From: Mycolicibacterium monacense | GTDB lineage: Bacteria; Actinomycetota; Actinomycetes; Mycobacteriales; Mycobacteriaceae | DNA length: 64,000 nt | Reading direction: 5' to 3' | NCBI RefSeq assembly: GCF_010731575.1 | Contig: NZ_AP022617.1 | Location: 3,596,001-3,660,000 of the forward strand | Notes under the pieces: model-generated | What the model was told of the DNA's origin: nothing | Databases searched by the model: none | Seen by the model: the letters and a program-made list of their open reading frames with translations, nothing else | In this document: one piece after another, positions 9,441 through 19,919 of the stretch | Layout: every line of letters begins with the position of its first letter | How positions within the stretch are numbered: position 1 is the first letter of the stretch | Position numbers and translations under genes: made by a program

Positions 9441-10232
9441 ATGGTTACCCCAGCGGGGAACCCGAACCTGGAAGCGAGGTCCGCTGTGCTGGGTCTGCCC
9501 GAGCGGATAACGGCCTGCCTGTTCGACCTCGACGGCGTGCTCACCGACACCGCAAGCGTCCACACCCGCGCCTGGAAGGCGATGTTCGACGCGTACCTGC
9601 AGAGCAGGGCGCAGCGCACCGGGGAGCCGTACGTACCGTTCGACGCGGGCGCCGACTACCAGCGCTTCGTGGACGGCAAGCGCCGCGAGGACGGCGTCCG
9701 GTCGTTCCTCGCCAGCCGCGGGATCGAGTTGCCCGACGGCGAACCCGACGACCCGCCCGAGGCCGAAACCGTGCACGGGCTGGGCAACCGGAAGGACGAG
9801 ATGTTCCACGAGACGTTGCGCCGCGACGGCATCGAGGTGTTCGAGGGTTCGCGTCGCTACCTCGAGGACGCGAGCGCCGCCGGCCTCAAGATCGCCGTCG
9901 TGTCGTCGAGCGCGAACACCGGGGAGGTGCTCGACATCACCGGGATGGGCCGCCATGTGCAGCACCGCGTCGACGGGGTCACCATGCGCGAGGAGCACAT
10001 CGCGGGCAAACCGGCGCCGGATTCGTTCCTGCGGGCGGCCGAACTGCTCGGCGTCACACCGGATCAGGCCGCCGTGTTCGAGGACGCACTCGCCGGGGTG
10101 GCGGCCGGACGGGCCGGCGATTTCGGGTACGTGGTGGGGGTCGACCGCGTCGGGCAGGCCGAGGAACTGCGGCGCAACGGCGCCGACGTCGTCGTCACCG
10201 ACCTCGCAGAACTGCGGGAGGACCCAGCGTGA
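9441..10232 (+). CDS. HAD phosphatase, beta-phosphoglucomutase type
   Basis: A 263-residue HAD-superfamily protein. Motif [19 protein letters not shown] (about residue 31) carries the nucleophile and acid Asp residues. VVSSSANT is motif [18 protein letters not shown] holds the motif III Lys, and [11 protein letters not shown] is motif IV. It is the Rv3400 orthologue by position. Its stop overlaps the start of the GH65 gene (GTGA), so the two are co-translated. The pairing predicts beta-glucose-1-phosphate from disaccharide phosphorolysis being converted to glucose-6-phosphate; this is inference from families and context. Confidence 0.9.
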   Translation: MVTPAGNPNLEARSAVLGLPERITACLFDLDGVLTDTASVHTRAWKAMFDAYLQSRAQRTGEPYVPFDAGADYQRFVDGKRREDGVRSFLASRGIELPDGEPDDPPEAETVHGLGNRKDEMFHETLRRDGIEVFEGSRRYLEDASAAGLKIAVVSSSANTGEVLDITGMGRHVQHRVDGVTMREEHIAGKPAPDSFLRAAELLGVTPDQAAVFEDALAGVAAGRAGDFGYVVGVDRVGQAEELRRNGADVVVTDLAELREDPA

Positions 10233-12592
10233 TCCCCTACGACGTCTTCCCCGTCGAACCGTGGCAGGTCCGCGAGACCCGGCTCGACTTCGACCTGATC
10301 GACGAGTCCGAGTCACTGTTCGCATTGTCCAACGGGCACATCGGATTACGCGGAAACCTCGACGAGGGCGAACCGCACGGCATGCCCGGTACGTATCTGA
10401 ACTCCTTCTTCGAGATCCGCCCACTTCCCTATGCCGAAGCCGGTTACGGCTATCCCGAGGCGGGCCAGACGATCGTCAACGTCACCAACGGGAAGATCAT
10501 CCGGTTGCTCGTCGACGACGAACCGTTCGACGTCCGCTACGGCGACCTCATCTCCCACGAACGGACACTCGACCTGCGGGCAGGCACCCTGAGCCGGCGG
10601 GCACACTGGCGCTCACCGGCGGGTAAGCAGGTCAAGGTGCAGTCCACCCGCCTGGTGTCGTTGTCGCAGCGCGGGGTCGCGGCCATCGAATACGTCGTCG
10701 AGGCGCTCGACGAATTCGTCCGTGTGACAGTGCAATCCGAGCTCGTCGCCAACGAGGATCAACCCGAGACCTCGGGCGATCCCCGGGTCGCGGCGGCACT
10801 GCGCAAACCACTCGAGGCCGTCCATCACGAAAAGACCGACCACAGCGCGCTGCTCGTGCACCGCACCCGCGGCAGCGCTCTGATGATGGCCGCCGCAATG
10901 GATCACGAGGTCGACGTCCCGGGACGCGTCGAGACCAGCACCGACGCCCGCGAAGACCTCGCCCACACCACCGTGATCTGCGGGCTGCGACCCGGTCAGC
11001 GCCTGCGCATCGTCAAGTACCTCGCCTACGGGTGGTCGAGCCTGCGGTCCCGCCCGGCACTGCGCGATCAGGCCGCCGCCGCACTCACCGGCGCACGTTA
11101 CGTCGGGTGGCAGGGGTTGCTCGACGCGCAACGCGAATACCTCGACGAGTTCTGGGATTGCGCCGACGTCGAGGTCGAGGGCGACCCCGACCTGCAGCAG
11201 GCGGTGCGGTTCGGGCTGTTCCACGTGCTGCAGGCCAGCGCCCGCGCCGAACGTCGCGCCATCCCCGGCAAGGGCCTGACCGGTGCGGGATACGACGGCC
11301 ACGCCTTCTGGGACACAGAGGGTTTCGTGCTCCCGGTGCTCACCTACACCAAACCCTCCGCCGCCGCCGACGCGCTGCGGTGGCGGGCCTCCACCCTGCA
11401 GTTGGCGAGAGAGCGTGCGGCCCAACTGGATCTGCGGGGGGCCGCGTTCCCGTGGCGCACCATCCGCGGGGAGGAATGCTCGGCGTACTGGCCTGCGGGC
11501 ACCGCGGGCTGGCACGTCAACGCCGACATCGCGATGGCCTTCCACCGGTACCGCACCGTCACCGGCGACGACTCACTCGAGGACGAGTGCGGGCTGGCGG
11601 TGCTGATCGACACCGCGCGGCTGTGGATGGCCCTCGGACACCACGACCGCCACGGCGTATGGCACCTCGACGGCGTCACCGGGCCGGACGAGTACACCGC
11701 GGTGGTGCGCGACAACGTCTTCACCAACCTGATGGCCGCCCACAACCTGCGGGTCGCGGCCGACGCCTGTGAGAGGCGTTCGGAGATCGCCAGGGACATG
11801 GGCGTGACCACCGAGGAGACGGCGGCGTGGCGGGAAGCGGCCGCGGCCGCGCACATCCCGTATGACCAGGAGCTCGGCGTGCACCCCCAGTGCGAGGGCT
11901 TCACCACGCTGGCCGAGTGGAACTTCACCGAGAACACCTCCTACCCGCTGCTGCTGCACGAGCCGTATGTGCGGCTCTACCCCGCGCAGGTGATCAAACA
12001 GGCCGACCTGGTGCTGGCGATGCAGTGGCAGAGCCACGCGTTCACCGACGAGCAGAAGGCCCGCAACGTCGACTACTACGAGCGGCGCACCACCCGCGAC
12101 TCCTCGCTGTCGGCGTGCACGCAGGCGGTGATGTGCGCGGAGGTCGGACATCTCAACCTCGCCCACGACTACGCGTTCGAGGCGGCGATGATCGATCTGC
12201 GCAACCTGCACCAGAACACCCGTGACGGGCTGCACATGGCGTCTCTGGCCGGTGCGTGGACGGCGCTGGTCGGCGGTTTCGGCGGTCTGCGCGACGACGA
12301 GGGCGTGCTGTCGTTGAACCCGCACCTGCCCGACGGGTTGTCGTGTCTGCGATTCCGGTTGCGCTGGCGCGATTTCCGGTTGACGGTCCACGCGCGACAC
12401 GACGAGGTGAGCTACACGCTGCGCGACGGCCCCGACGGTCGGCTGACGATCCGCCATGCCGGGGAAGAGATCGTGCTGTCCACCCAGGAGCCGACGACGG
12501 TCAAGGTGCAGAAGCGCAAGCCGCTGCTGCCCACACCGGCGCAGCCGCCGGGCCGCGAACCGCTGCGTCGTCGTCTGACCAAACCGACCTGA
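10229..12592 (+). CDS. Glycoside hydrolase family 65 disaccharide phosphorylase
   Basis: A 787-residue GH65-type protein: an N-terminal beta-sandwich (about 1-270), an (alpha/alpha)6 catalytic barrel and a C-terminal beta domain. The catalytic-acid region is [16 protein letters not shown], where the Glu of GPDEY is the usual general acid. [20 protein letters not shown] is another strongly conserved family segment. GH65 members phosphorolyse trehalose, maltose, kojibiose or nigerose; the substrate cannot be read from sequence by eye. The coupled HAD partner upstream supports phosphorolysis. It ends 2 bases from the convergent choD stop. Corresponds to Rv3401c-region genes in H37Rv. Confidence 0.9.
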   Translation: MIPYDVFPVEPWQVRETRLDFDLIDESESLFALSNGHIGLRGNLDEGEPHGMPGTYLNSFFEIRPLPYAEAGYGYPEAGQTIVNVTNGKIIRLLVDDEPFDVRYGDLISHERTLDLRAGTLSRRAHWRSPAGKQVKVQSTRLVSLSQRGVAAIEYVVEALDEFVRVTVQSELVANEDQPETSGDPRVAAALRKPLEAVHHEKTDHSALLVHRTRGSALMMAAAMDHEVDVPGRVETSTDAREDLAHTTVICGLRPGQRLRIVKYLAYGWSSLRSRPALRDQAAAALTGARYVGWQGLLDAQREYLDEFWDCADVEVEGDPDLQQAVRFGLFHVLQASARAERRAIPGKGLTGAGYDGHAFWDTEGFVLPVLTYTKPSAAADALRWRASTLQLARERAAQLDLRGAAFPWRTIRGEECSAYWPAGTAGWHVNADIAMAFHRYRTVTGDDSLEDECGLAVLIDTARLWMALGHHDRHGVWHLDGVTGPDEYTAVVRDNVFTNLMAAHNLRVAADACERRSEIARDMGVTTEETAAWREAAAAAHIPYDQELGVHPQCEGFTTLAEWNFTENTSYPLLLHEPYVRLYPAQVIKQADLVLAMQWQSHAFTDEQKARNVDYYERRTTRDSSLSACTQAVMCAEVGHLNLAHDYAFEAAMIDLRNLHQNTRDGLHMASLAGAWTALVGGFGGLRDDEGVLSLNPHLPDGLSCLRFRLRWRDFRLTVHARHDEVSYTLRDGPDGRLTIRHAGEEIVLSTQEPTTVKVQKRKPLLPTPAQPPGREPLRRRLTKPT

Positions 12593-12594
12593 GG

Positions 12595-14370
12595 TCAGGC
12601 GCCGCGCGCCTCGGAAGCCTCGGCGGTGGTGGGGTCGCGGCGGTTGACCTCCTCGCGGCTGGCGTTCCAGTCCAGGGCCGCGGGCGCACCGGCGGGCACC
12701 ACGGGCTGCGCAGGGCGGATCGGGTCCAGGCGGCGGTACCCCTCGCCCTGTGCGGGTCGCAGATCCTCTTCGCCCTTGTTCGGCCACAGCGAGGCCGCCC
12801 GTTCCGCCTGTGCGCTGATGGTCAGGGACGGGTTGACGCCGAGGTTGGCCGAGATCGCCGCCCCGTCGGTGACGTACAGCGTCGGATAGTTGTAGACGCG
12901 GTGGTAGGGGTCGATGACTCCGTGCTCGGCGCTGTCGCCGATGGCGGCGCCGCCGAGGAAGTGTGCCGTCAGGGGGATGTTGAACAATTCGCCCCAGGTG
13001 CCGCCCGCGACGCCGTCGATCTTCTCGGCGATCCGCCGCGTCACCTCGTTGCCCACCGGGATCCACGTCGGGTTCGGCTCACCGTGGCCCTGTTTGCTCG
13101 TCAGCCGGCGGGTGCCGAACTTCGTGCGCTTGGTGAAGGTGGTGATGGAGTTGTCGAGGTTCTGCATGACCAGCGCGATCAGCGTCCGTTCGCTCCAGCG
13201 CCGCACGTTGAGCAGTCGCATGGTGCCGCGCGGATCCGCTTTGGCGTTGTGGAACAGCTGCTTCCAGCGCGGCACGTCGGTGCCCTCCGGGCCGGCGCCG
13301 TCGGTCATCAGTGTCTGCAGCAGCCCCATCGCATTGGAGCCCTTGCCGTAGCGCACCGGTTCGATGTGGGTGTCGGAGGTCGGGTGGATCGACGAAGTGA
13401 TCGCCACGCCGTGGGTGAGGTCGAGGTCGTCGGTGACCTCGAATTTCCCGGCGCCGACGATGGATTCCGAGTTGGTCCGGGTCAGCATGCCCAGCCGGTC
13501 GGACAGCTCGGGGAGCTTCCCGGCGTCACGCATCTTGAACAGCAGCTTCTGAGTGCCGAACGTGCCCGCCGCAAGGACGACATGGTTGGCGGTGAAGGTG
13601 CGCTTCTGGCGGCGCACCTTGCGGCCGGTGCGCACGGTGCTCACCTCCCAGACGCCGTCGGCGCGCTGTTCGAAGCTGGTCACGGTGGTCAGCGGATGTA
13701 CCTCGGTGCCCGCCCGCTCGGCGAGGTAGAGGTAGTTCTTCACCAGCGTGTTCTTGCCGTTGTGGCGGCAGCCCGTCATGCATTCGCCGACCTCGATGCA
13801 ACCCCTGCGGGCCGGGCCGACACCGCCGAAGTAGGGGTCGGGCACCGTCTTGCCCGGGGTCTTCTGCCCGTCCGGTCCGAAGAACACGCCCACCGGCGTC
13901 GGGACGAAGGTGTCGCCGACGCCCATGTCCTCGGCGACTTCCTTCACGACGCGGTCGGCGTCGGTGAACGTCGGGTTCGTGACCACGCCGAGCATCCGCT
14001 GGGCCTGCTCGTAGTGCGGCAGCAGCTCTTCGTTCCAGTCGGTGATGTGCTTCCACTGCGGGTCGTTGAAGAACGGCTCGCGCGGGACGTAGAGGGTGTT
14101 GGCGTAGTTGAGCGATCCGCCGCCGACACCCGCGCCGGCCAGGATGAGGACATCGCGGAGCAGATGGATGCGCTGGATGCCGAAGCAGCCCAGTTGCGGT
14201 GCCCACAGGAAGTTCCGCAGATCCCACGACGTCTTGGCGAAGTCCTCGTCGGCGAAGCGGCGGCCCGCTTCGAGTACGCCGACCCGATAGCCCTTCTCGG
14301 TGAGCCTCAGCGCGGTGACGCTGCCACCGAACCCCGAACCGATGATGAGGACGTCGTAGTCAGGCTGCAT
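12595..14370 (-). CDS. choD: GMC oxidoreductase, cholesterol-oxidase-like ChoD
   Basis: A 591-residue FAD-dependent GMC oxidoreductase. The FAD-binding GxGxxG lies at DYDVLIIGSGFGGSVTALRL (residues about 4-23), with a second dinucleotide contact GAGVGGGSLNYANTLYV and a C-terminal GMC motif region HFLGGAAIGDSAEHGVIDPY. It closely resembles M. tuberculosis ChoD (Rv3409c). That protein is annotated as cholesterol oxidase, but its role in sterol breakdown is disputed, so the real substrate is uncertain. MQPDYD at 14370 matches the family start; the frame is open a further 7 residues. Located just beyond the first copy of a hairpin repeat. Confidence 0.9.
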   Translation of the reverse strand: MQPDYDVLIIGSGFGGSVTALRLTEKGYRVGVLEAGRRFADEDFAKTSWDLRNFLWAPQLGCFGIQRIHLLRDVLILAGAGVGGGSLNYANTLYVPREPFFNDPQWKHITDWNEELLPHYEQAQRMLGVVTNPTFTDADRVVKEVAEDMGVGDTFVPTPVGVFFGPDGQKTPGKTVPDPYFGGVGPARRGCIEVGECMTGCRHNGKNTLVKNYLYLAERAGTEVHPLTTVTSFEQRADGVWEVSTVRTGRKVRRQKRTFTANHVVLAAGTFGTQKLLFKMRDAGKLPELSDRLGMLTRTNSESIVGAGKFEVTDDLDLTHGVAITSSIHPTSDTHIEPVRYGKGSNAMGLLQTLMTDGAGPEGTDVPRWKQLFHNAKADPRGTMRLLNVRRWSERTLIALVMQNLDNSITTFTKRTKFGTRRLTSKQGHGEPNPTWIPVGNEVTRRIAEKIDGVAGGTWGELFNIPLTAHFLGGAAIGDSAEHGVIDPYHRVYNYPTLYVTDGAAISANLGVNPSLTISAQAERAASLWPNKGEEDLRPAQGEGYRRLDPIRPAQPVVPAGAPAALDWNASREEVNRRDPTTAEASEARGA

Positions 14371-14420
14371 CACACCAGTATGGGTTACCAACGGGTAACT
14401 ATCCAGAACCGCCTCTTCTG

Positions 14421-14478
14421 CGAGCAGACACAGAATCGCGTTCCTGGGGGCGCTCGAACGCGATTCTGTGTCTGGTCG
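14421..14478. repeat. Hairpin repeat, copy 1 (left of the AbiEi/DUF559 gene)
   Basis: CAGACACAGAATCGCGTTC (14425-14443) is perfectly complementary to 14456-14474, a 19-base-pair stem with a 12-base loop; after one mismatch, three more pairs extend it to 14421/14478. The same 19-base arm recurs in a second hairpin at 15445-15500. It lies between divergent gene starts (choD and the AbiEi gene), so it cannot be a terminator for either flanking gene. Confidence 0.85.
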
Positions 14479-14558
14479 CCGCCGTGGCTCGGGTGGTTAT
14501 CCACAGGTTGCGAGTCACCACTACCGCCCGCGGACGGGATCCCCGACAGTCGACAACC

Positions 14559-15446
14559 ATGGATGCGGTGGGGCGGGCCCTGCTTCGACAGGGTGGCGGT
14601 CTGGCGACGACGCGGGAGCTGCTCGCGGTCATGACCCGTCAGCAACTGGACTGGCATGTGCGACGCGGCGACTTGGTCCGCGTCTGGTACGGCGTCTACG
14701 CCGACCACCAGCCCGACGTGCGGGGCCGGTTGTCGGCCCTCGACCTGTTCCTCGGCGAAGAGGCGGTCGCATGCCTGGGAACAGCGGCGGCCCTGTACGG
14801 ATTCGACGTCGAGAACACCGCGGCGATCCACATACTGGACCCCGGCAGGCGGGTCCGCCCGACGATCGGACTGACTGTGCACCAACGCCTCGGCGCACCG
14901 CTGCAGCGTGTGGCGGGCCGACTTGCTACCGCACCTGCCTGGACTGCGGTGGAGACCGCCCGTCGGCTCCCCCGGCCCAGGGCCCTCGCGACGTTGGATG
15001 CCGCCGTCCACTCGACCTGGTGCGACACCGGTGACCTCCAGGGAGCTGTCGACGCGCAGGCCGGCCGCCGGGGCATCGTCGCGGTGCGTGAGCTGTTGCC
15101 GCATGTCGACGGGCGCGCCGAATCGGCGATGGAGAGCGAAGCCCGGCTGGTGATGATCGACTATGGCCTCCCGAAACCGGAGCTGCAATACGAGATTCGC
15201 GGCCCCGGCGGCGTGGTGTGGCGGGTCGACCTCGCCTGGCCTGACCAGCGCGTGGTCGCGGAGTACGAAAGCGTGGACTGGCACGTCGGCCGGCGCGAAA
15301 TGGTCAGAGATCGAAGACGTCTGGCGGGGATTCAGGAGTCAGGCTGGACGGTGATCCCCATGATCGTCGACGACATCCGGCGCCATCCCGCGCGTTTGGC
15401 TCAGCGGATCGCACACCACTTGTCACGGCCCCGACTGGCCGGCTGA
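14559..15446 (+). CDS. AbiEi-type winged-helix + DUF559 (Vsr-like nuclease) protein
   Basis: A 295-residue protein. The N-terminal region ATTRELLAVMTRQQLDWHVR..YGVYA is the AbiEi-type winged helix of type IV antitoxin families. The C-terminal 100 residues look like DUF559, a PD-(D/E)XK/Vsr-like fold: Glu in ESEARLVMIDYG, Asp in VWRVDLAWPD and Glu in VVAEYES are the candidate metal ligands, followed by RDRRRLAGIQESGWTVIPM. No partner toxin gene is adjacent. ATG at 14559 is the first start giving the family N-terminus. The gene separates choD from guaB3, which are neighbours in H37Rv, and is flanked on both sides by the same hairpin. Confidence 0.75.
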   Translation: MDAVGRALLRQGGGLATTRELLAVMTRQQLDWHVRRGDLVRVWYGVYADHQPDVRGRLSALDLFLGEEAVACLGTAAALYGFDVENTAAIHILDPGRRVRPTIGLTVHQRLGAPLQRVAGRLATAPAWTAVETARRLPRPRALATLDAAVHSTWCDTGDLQGAVDAQAGRRGIVAVRELLPHVDGRAESAMESEARLVMIDYGLPKPELQYEIRGPGGVVWRVDLAWPDQRVVAEYESVDWHVGRREMVRDRRRLAGIQESGWTVIPMIVDDIRRHPARLAQRIAHHLSRPRLAG

Positions 15447-15500
15447 GCAGACACAGAATCGCGTTCCACGGCACCGCGGAACGCGATTCTGCGTCTGCTC
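15445..15500. repeat. Hairpin repeat, copy 2 (right of the AbiEi/DUF559 gene)
   Basis: A 23-base-pair stem (15445-15467 with 15478-15500) with one mismatch and a 10-base loop. Its core arm CAGACACAGAATCGCGTTC is identical to copy 1. It begins inside the stop codon of the AbiEi/DUF559 gene and lies between that gene and the convergent guaB3, so here it could also terminate transcription in both directions. Confidence 0.85.
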
Positions 15501-15511
15501 GCGGGGAAACG

Positions 15512-16639
15512 TCAGGCGCCGACCGTCAGGCCGACCTTCTGGAATTCCTTGGGGTCGCAGTAGCCGGCCTTGGCCATCGAACGCCTAAGGCCGCCAACGA
15601 GATTGAGCGAGCCGAACGGATCGTCCGACGGCCCGGTGAGCACCTGTTCGAGCGACGGCCGCTCCCCCAGCGCCACCTGCAGCAGCGCACCGCGCGGCAG
15701 CGACGGATGCGCGGCGGCGGCCGGCCAGAACCACCCACCGCCCAACGCCTCGGCCGCACTCGCCAGCGGTGTGCCGAGCACCACGGCGTCGGCGCCGCAG
15801 GCGATCGCCTTGGCCAGATCACCCGAGGTGTGGATGTCGCCGTCGGCGAGGACGTGCACGTAACGTCCGCCGGTCTCGTCGAGGTATTCGCGGCGCGCGG
15901 CGGCGGCGTCGGCGATCGCGGTGGCCATCGGCACGCTGATGCCCAGCACCTCGTCGCTGGTGGTGACACCGGAGGTCGACCCGTAGCCGACGATCACGCC
16001 GGCCGCTCCGGTGCGCATCAGGTGCAGTGCGGTGCGGTGGTCCAGCACCCCACCGGCGACGACGGGGATGTCGAGTTCGGAGATGAAGGTCTTGAGGTTG
16101 AGCGGTTCGCCGTCGTTCGCGACGCGTTCGGCGGACACGATCGTGCCCTGGATGACGAGCAGGTCGATACCCGCCTGCAGTAGCGCCGGGGTCAGCGCCT
16201 GGGCGTTCTGCGGGCTCACCCGCACCGCGGTCGTCACCCCGGCGTCACGGATGCGGGACACGGCCGCACCGAGCAATTCGGGATCCAGCGGGGCGGCGTG
16301 CAGCTGCTGCAGCAGCCGGATCGCAGCCGACGGGTCGGGTTCCTTCTCGGCGGCCTCGACAACCTGACCGATCTTCTCCTCGACGTCGGCGTGCCTGCCG
16401 ATCAGCCCCTCGCCGTTGAGCACGCCGAGCCCGCCGAGGCGACCGAGTTCGATCGCGAACTCCGGTGACACGAGCGCGTCGGTCGGGTGCGACACCACCG
16501 GGATCTCGAACCGGTACGCGTCGAGCTGCCACGCCGTCGACACGTCCTTCGACGAGCGGGTGCGGCGCGACGGCACGATGTTGATGTCGTGGAGTTCGTA
16601 CGTACGGCGGGCGGTGCGGCCCATACCGATTTCGACCAT
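15512..16639 (-). CDS. guaB3: IMP dehydrogenase-family protein GuaB3
   Basis: A 375-residue TIM-barrel protein of the actinobacterial GuaB3 group, the same length as Rv3410c. MVEIGMGRTARRTYELHDI at the N-terminus and GGVLDHRTALHLMRTGAAG / VIVGYGST in the phosphate-binding half are characteristic. It lacks the CBS pair and the usual catalytic Cys loop of true IMP dehydrogenase. Related actinobacterial GuaB3 has been linked to GMP reductase activity, which I treat as possible rather than certain. It begins 28 bases after the guaB2 stop and is almost certainly in one operon with it. Confidence 0.93.
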   Translation of the reverse strand: MVEIGMGRTARRTYELHDINIVPSRRTRSSKDVSTAWQLDAYRFEIPVVSHPTDALVSPEFAIELGRLGGLGVLNGEGLIGRHADVEEKIGQVVEAAEKEPDPSAAIRLLQQLHAAPLDPELLGAAVSRIRDAGVTTAVRVSPQNAQALTPALLQAGIDLLVIQGTIVSAERVANDGEPLNLKTFISELDIPVVAGGVLDHRTALHLMRTGAAGVIVGYGSTSGVTTSDEVLGISVPMATAIADAAAARREYLDETGGRYVHVLADGDIHTSGDLAKAIACGADAVVLGTPLASAAEALGGGWFWPAAAAHPSLPRGALLQVALGERPSLEQVLTGPSDDPFGSLNLVGGLRRSMAKAGYCDPKEFQKVGLTVGA

Positions 16640-16667
16640 GTCTCGCACAGTGCTGTATCCCAGTCCG

Positions 16668-18260
<1,593 letters not shown>

Positions 18261-18344
18261 CTATCGGTTGCGGCCGTGGCGGCTCGGCCCCGCACACCAC
18301 GTCGCCACACCGGCGACGGCTGGCGTGATCACAGTGGGGCTGCG

Positions 18345-18350
18345 TAATGT
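18345..18350 (+). promoter_or_regulatory. -10 box (TAATGT) for the leaderless DUF5319 gene
   Basis: TAATGT ends 7 bases before the GTG at 18358; no Shine-Dalgarno sequence is present, consistent with a leaderless transcript. Confidence 0.5.
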
Positions 18351-18357
18351 GGGACTC

Positions 18358-18762
18358 GTGCGAGACCACCTGCCACCTGGTTTGCCGCCTGATCCGTTCG
18401 CCGACGATCCCTGCGATCCCTCGGCGGCCCTCGACGCGCTCGAACCCGGTCAGCCGCTGGACCCGCAGGAGCGCACTGCCGTCGAGGCCGACCTGGCCGA
18501 CCTGGCGGTCTACGAGGCGCTCCTCGCGCACAAGGGAATTCGCGGTCTGGTCGTGTGCTGCGACGAATGCCAGCAGGACCACTACCACGACTGGGACATG
18601 CTGCGGGCCAACCTGCTGCAGCTGCTCGTCGACGGCACGGTGCGGCCGCATGAGCCGGCCTACGATCCCGAACCCGACGCCTATGTCACGTGGGACTACT
18701 GCCGCGGTTACGCCGACGCCTCGCTGAACGAAGCGACGTCGGACTCAGACGGTTACCGCTGA
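18358..18762 (+). CDS. DUF5319 conserved actinobacterial protein (Rv3412-like)
   Basis: A 134-residue protein of unknown function, strongly conserved in mycobacteria (Rv3412). The distinctive centre GLVVCCDECQQDHYHDWDML has three Cys and two His within 15 residues, which suggests a metal site. It is followed by YVTWDYCRGYADASLNEA. The frame is open far upstream, but homologues begin at the RDHLPPGLPPDPFADDP segment, giving a GTG start at 18358 with a -10 box in leaderless position. It is convergent with rsdA, whose stop is 8 bases away. Confidence 0.88.
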   Translation: MRDHLPPGLPPDPFADDPCDPSAALDALEPGQPLDPQERTAVEADLADLAVYEALLAHKGIRGLVVCCDECQQDHYHDWDMLRANLLQLLVDGTVRPHEPAYDPEPDAYVTWDYCRGYADASLNEATSDSDGYR

Positions 18763-18770
18763 GCGGTTCG

Positions 18771-19919
18771 TCACTCTTCTTCTGCCGCGCTGCCCGGCAT
18801 CGGTAACGCGACCGTCGTCGTGATCACGGGCGCCGCGACCTGCGGACGTTCGACGGTCGGCGCCGACTGAGTCGGCACCTCGACCTCCACCTCGGGCTCC
18901 GCCACCGGCGGCGCGACCGTCGATGTGATCGTCGTCGGGGGGACGGTCACGGCCGGCGCGGGCGAAGTCGTCGGCTGTGTCGTCGTCACCGGCGCCGAGG
19001 ACGGCGGCGGCAGTTCGACGGGCGCGCGGGTGGTCGTTCCGGGCTCGGCGGCAGCCGACGAGGACGGCGCCGAGGTGGGCGCCGTCGACGGGGCCGACGA
19101 CGGAGGCGGCGGCACCGAGGTCGGAGGCACTGTGGTCGACGGCACTGTGGTCGACGGCACAGAGGTCGTGGGCGCTCCCGACGGATCCGTGGACGACGGC
19201 GGCGTGGCCGGCGAGGTGCCGTCCGACGGCGGCGTGGCGTCCGGTGAGAGCAGCGCGGGCAGCGGCAGGTCCGAGGGCACCTCGGGCAGCACCACCGGCG
19301 GGGCGTCCGGCGGCACCGTCGCGGCGGGGTCGCGGGTTTCCACCTTCACCGACAGCTGCTGCCACTGGTCGACGAGCTCCTGCTGACGGCTGGTGTCCTC
19401 GACCGCGGCGACGGTGGTCGTGAGCGTCTGCAGCTTGTCCTGCGCGGCGGTCCAGTCGCCCTGCTCGATGAGCTGCTGCACCTGGGCCATCTGGGTCTGG
19501 GCGGCCAGCGCGACCTGATCGTCGCGGGTGGCCTGCTGGTCGCCGAAGAGCATGGTGCGCACGCCGTACAGCGGGTCGCCCGGCCCGGCGCCGTAGACCA
19601 CCGATCCGAAGCCGCCCAGACACAGCACCGCCGCGGCCACGGAGCCGACGACGGCCAACGAGAACCGGCGGCGCTGACTGGTCGCGGTGGCGCGGTCCAG
19701 CGCGATCGCCGCGTCACGCGGTGTGACGACGCCGGCCATCGGAGGCTGACGGATCTCGTCGCGCCAGCCGGCCAGCAGGTAGGCCAGCTCGGCCTCGCCG
19801 GAGTCGTACGAGTACACCGGCTGTTCGCCGGCGAGCGCGTCGAGTAGGCGGTCGGTCTGGTTGATCTCGGGCAGCGACGGATCGCCCCCGTCGAGTGCTC
19901 GGCGTGTGAAGTCAGGCAT
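18771..19919 (-). CDS. rsdA: Membrane anti-sigma-D factor RsdA
   Basis: A 382-residue single-pass membrane protein. The cytoplasmic N-terminus (about 1-84) would bind SigD. The transmembrane helix is RFSLAVVGSVAAAVLCLGGF at about 85-104. An extracytoplasmic helical segment to about residue 195 precedes a long Pro/Ser/Thr/Val repeat-rich tail (SVPSTTVPSTTVPPTSVP) that probably spans the cell wall. Gene position immediately after sigD with an 8-base overlap identifies it as the RsdA orthologue (Rv3413c). In M. tuberculosis RsdA is degraded by proteolysis to release SigD. The tail is unusually long and repetitive. Confidence 0.9.
   Translation of the reverse strand: MPDFTRRALDGGDPSLPEINQTDRLLDALAGEQPVYSYDSGEAELAYLLAGWRDEIRQPPMAGVVTPRDAAIALDRATATSQRRRFSLAVVGSVAAAVLCLGGFGSVVYGAGPGDPLYGVRTMLFGDQQATRDDQVALAAQTQMAQVQQLIEQGDWTAAQDKLQTLTTTVAAVEDTSRQQELVDQWQQLSVKVETRDPAATVPPDAPPVVLPEVPSDLPLPALLSPDATPPSDGTSPATPPSSTDPSGAPTTSVPSTTVPSTTVPPTSVPPPPSSAPSTAPTSAPSSSAAAEPGTTTRAPVELPPPSSAPVTTTQPTTSPAPAVTVPPTTITSTVAPPVAEPEVEVEVPTQSAPTVERPQVAAPVITTTVALPMPGSAAEEE

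Noticed and set aside
14421..14478. Left hairpin interpreted as a transcription terminator
   Set aside because: It lies between two divergent gene starts, so no flanking transcript ends there; a repeat-element origin fits better.
12256..14634. 792-codon open frame on the plus strand opposite choD
   Set aside because: It is antisense to a clear GMC oxidoreductase and its translation is Arg/Gly/Ala-biased with no motif; a shadow of high-GC third positions.
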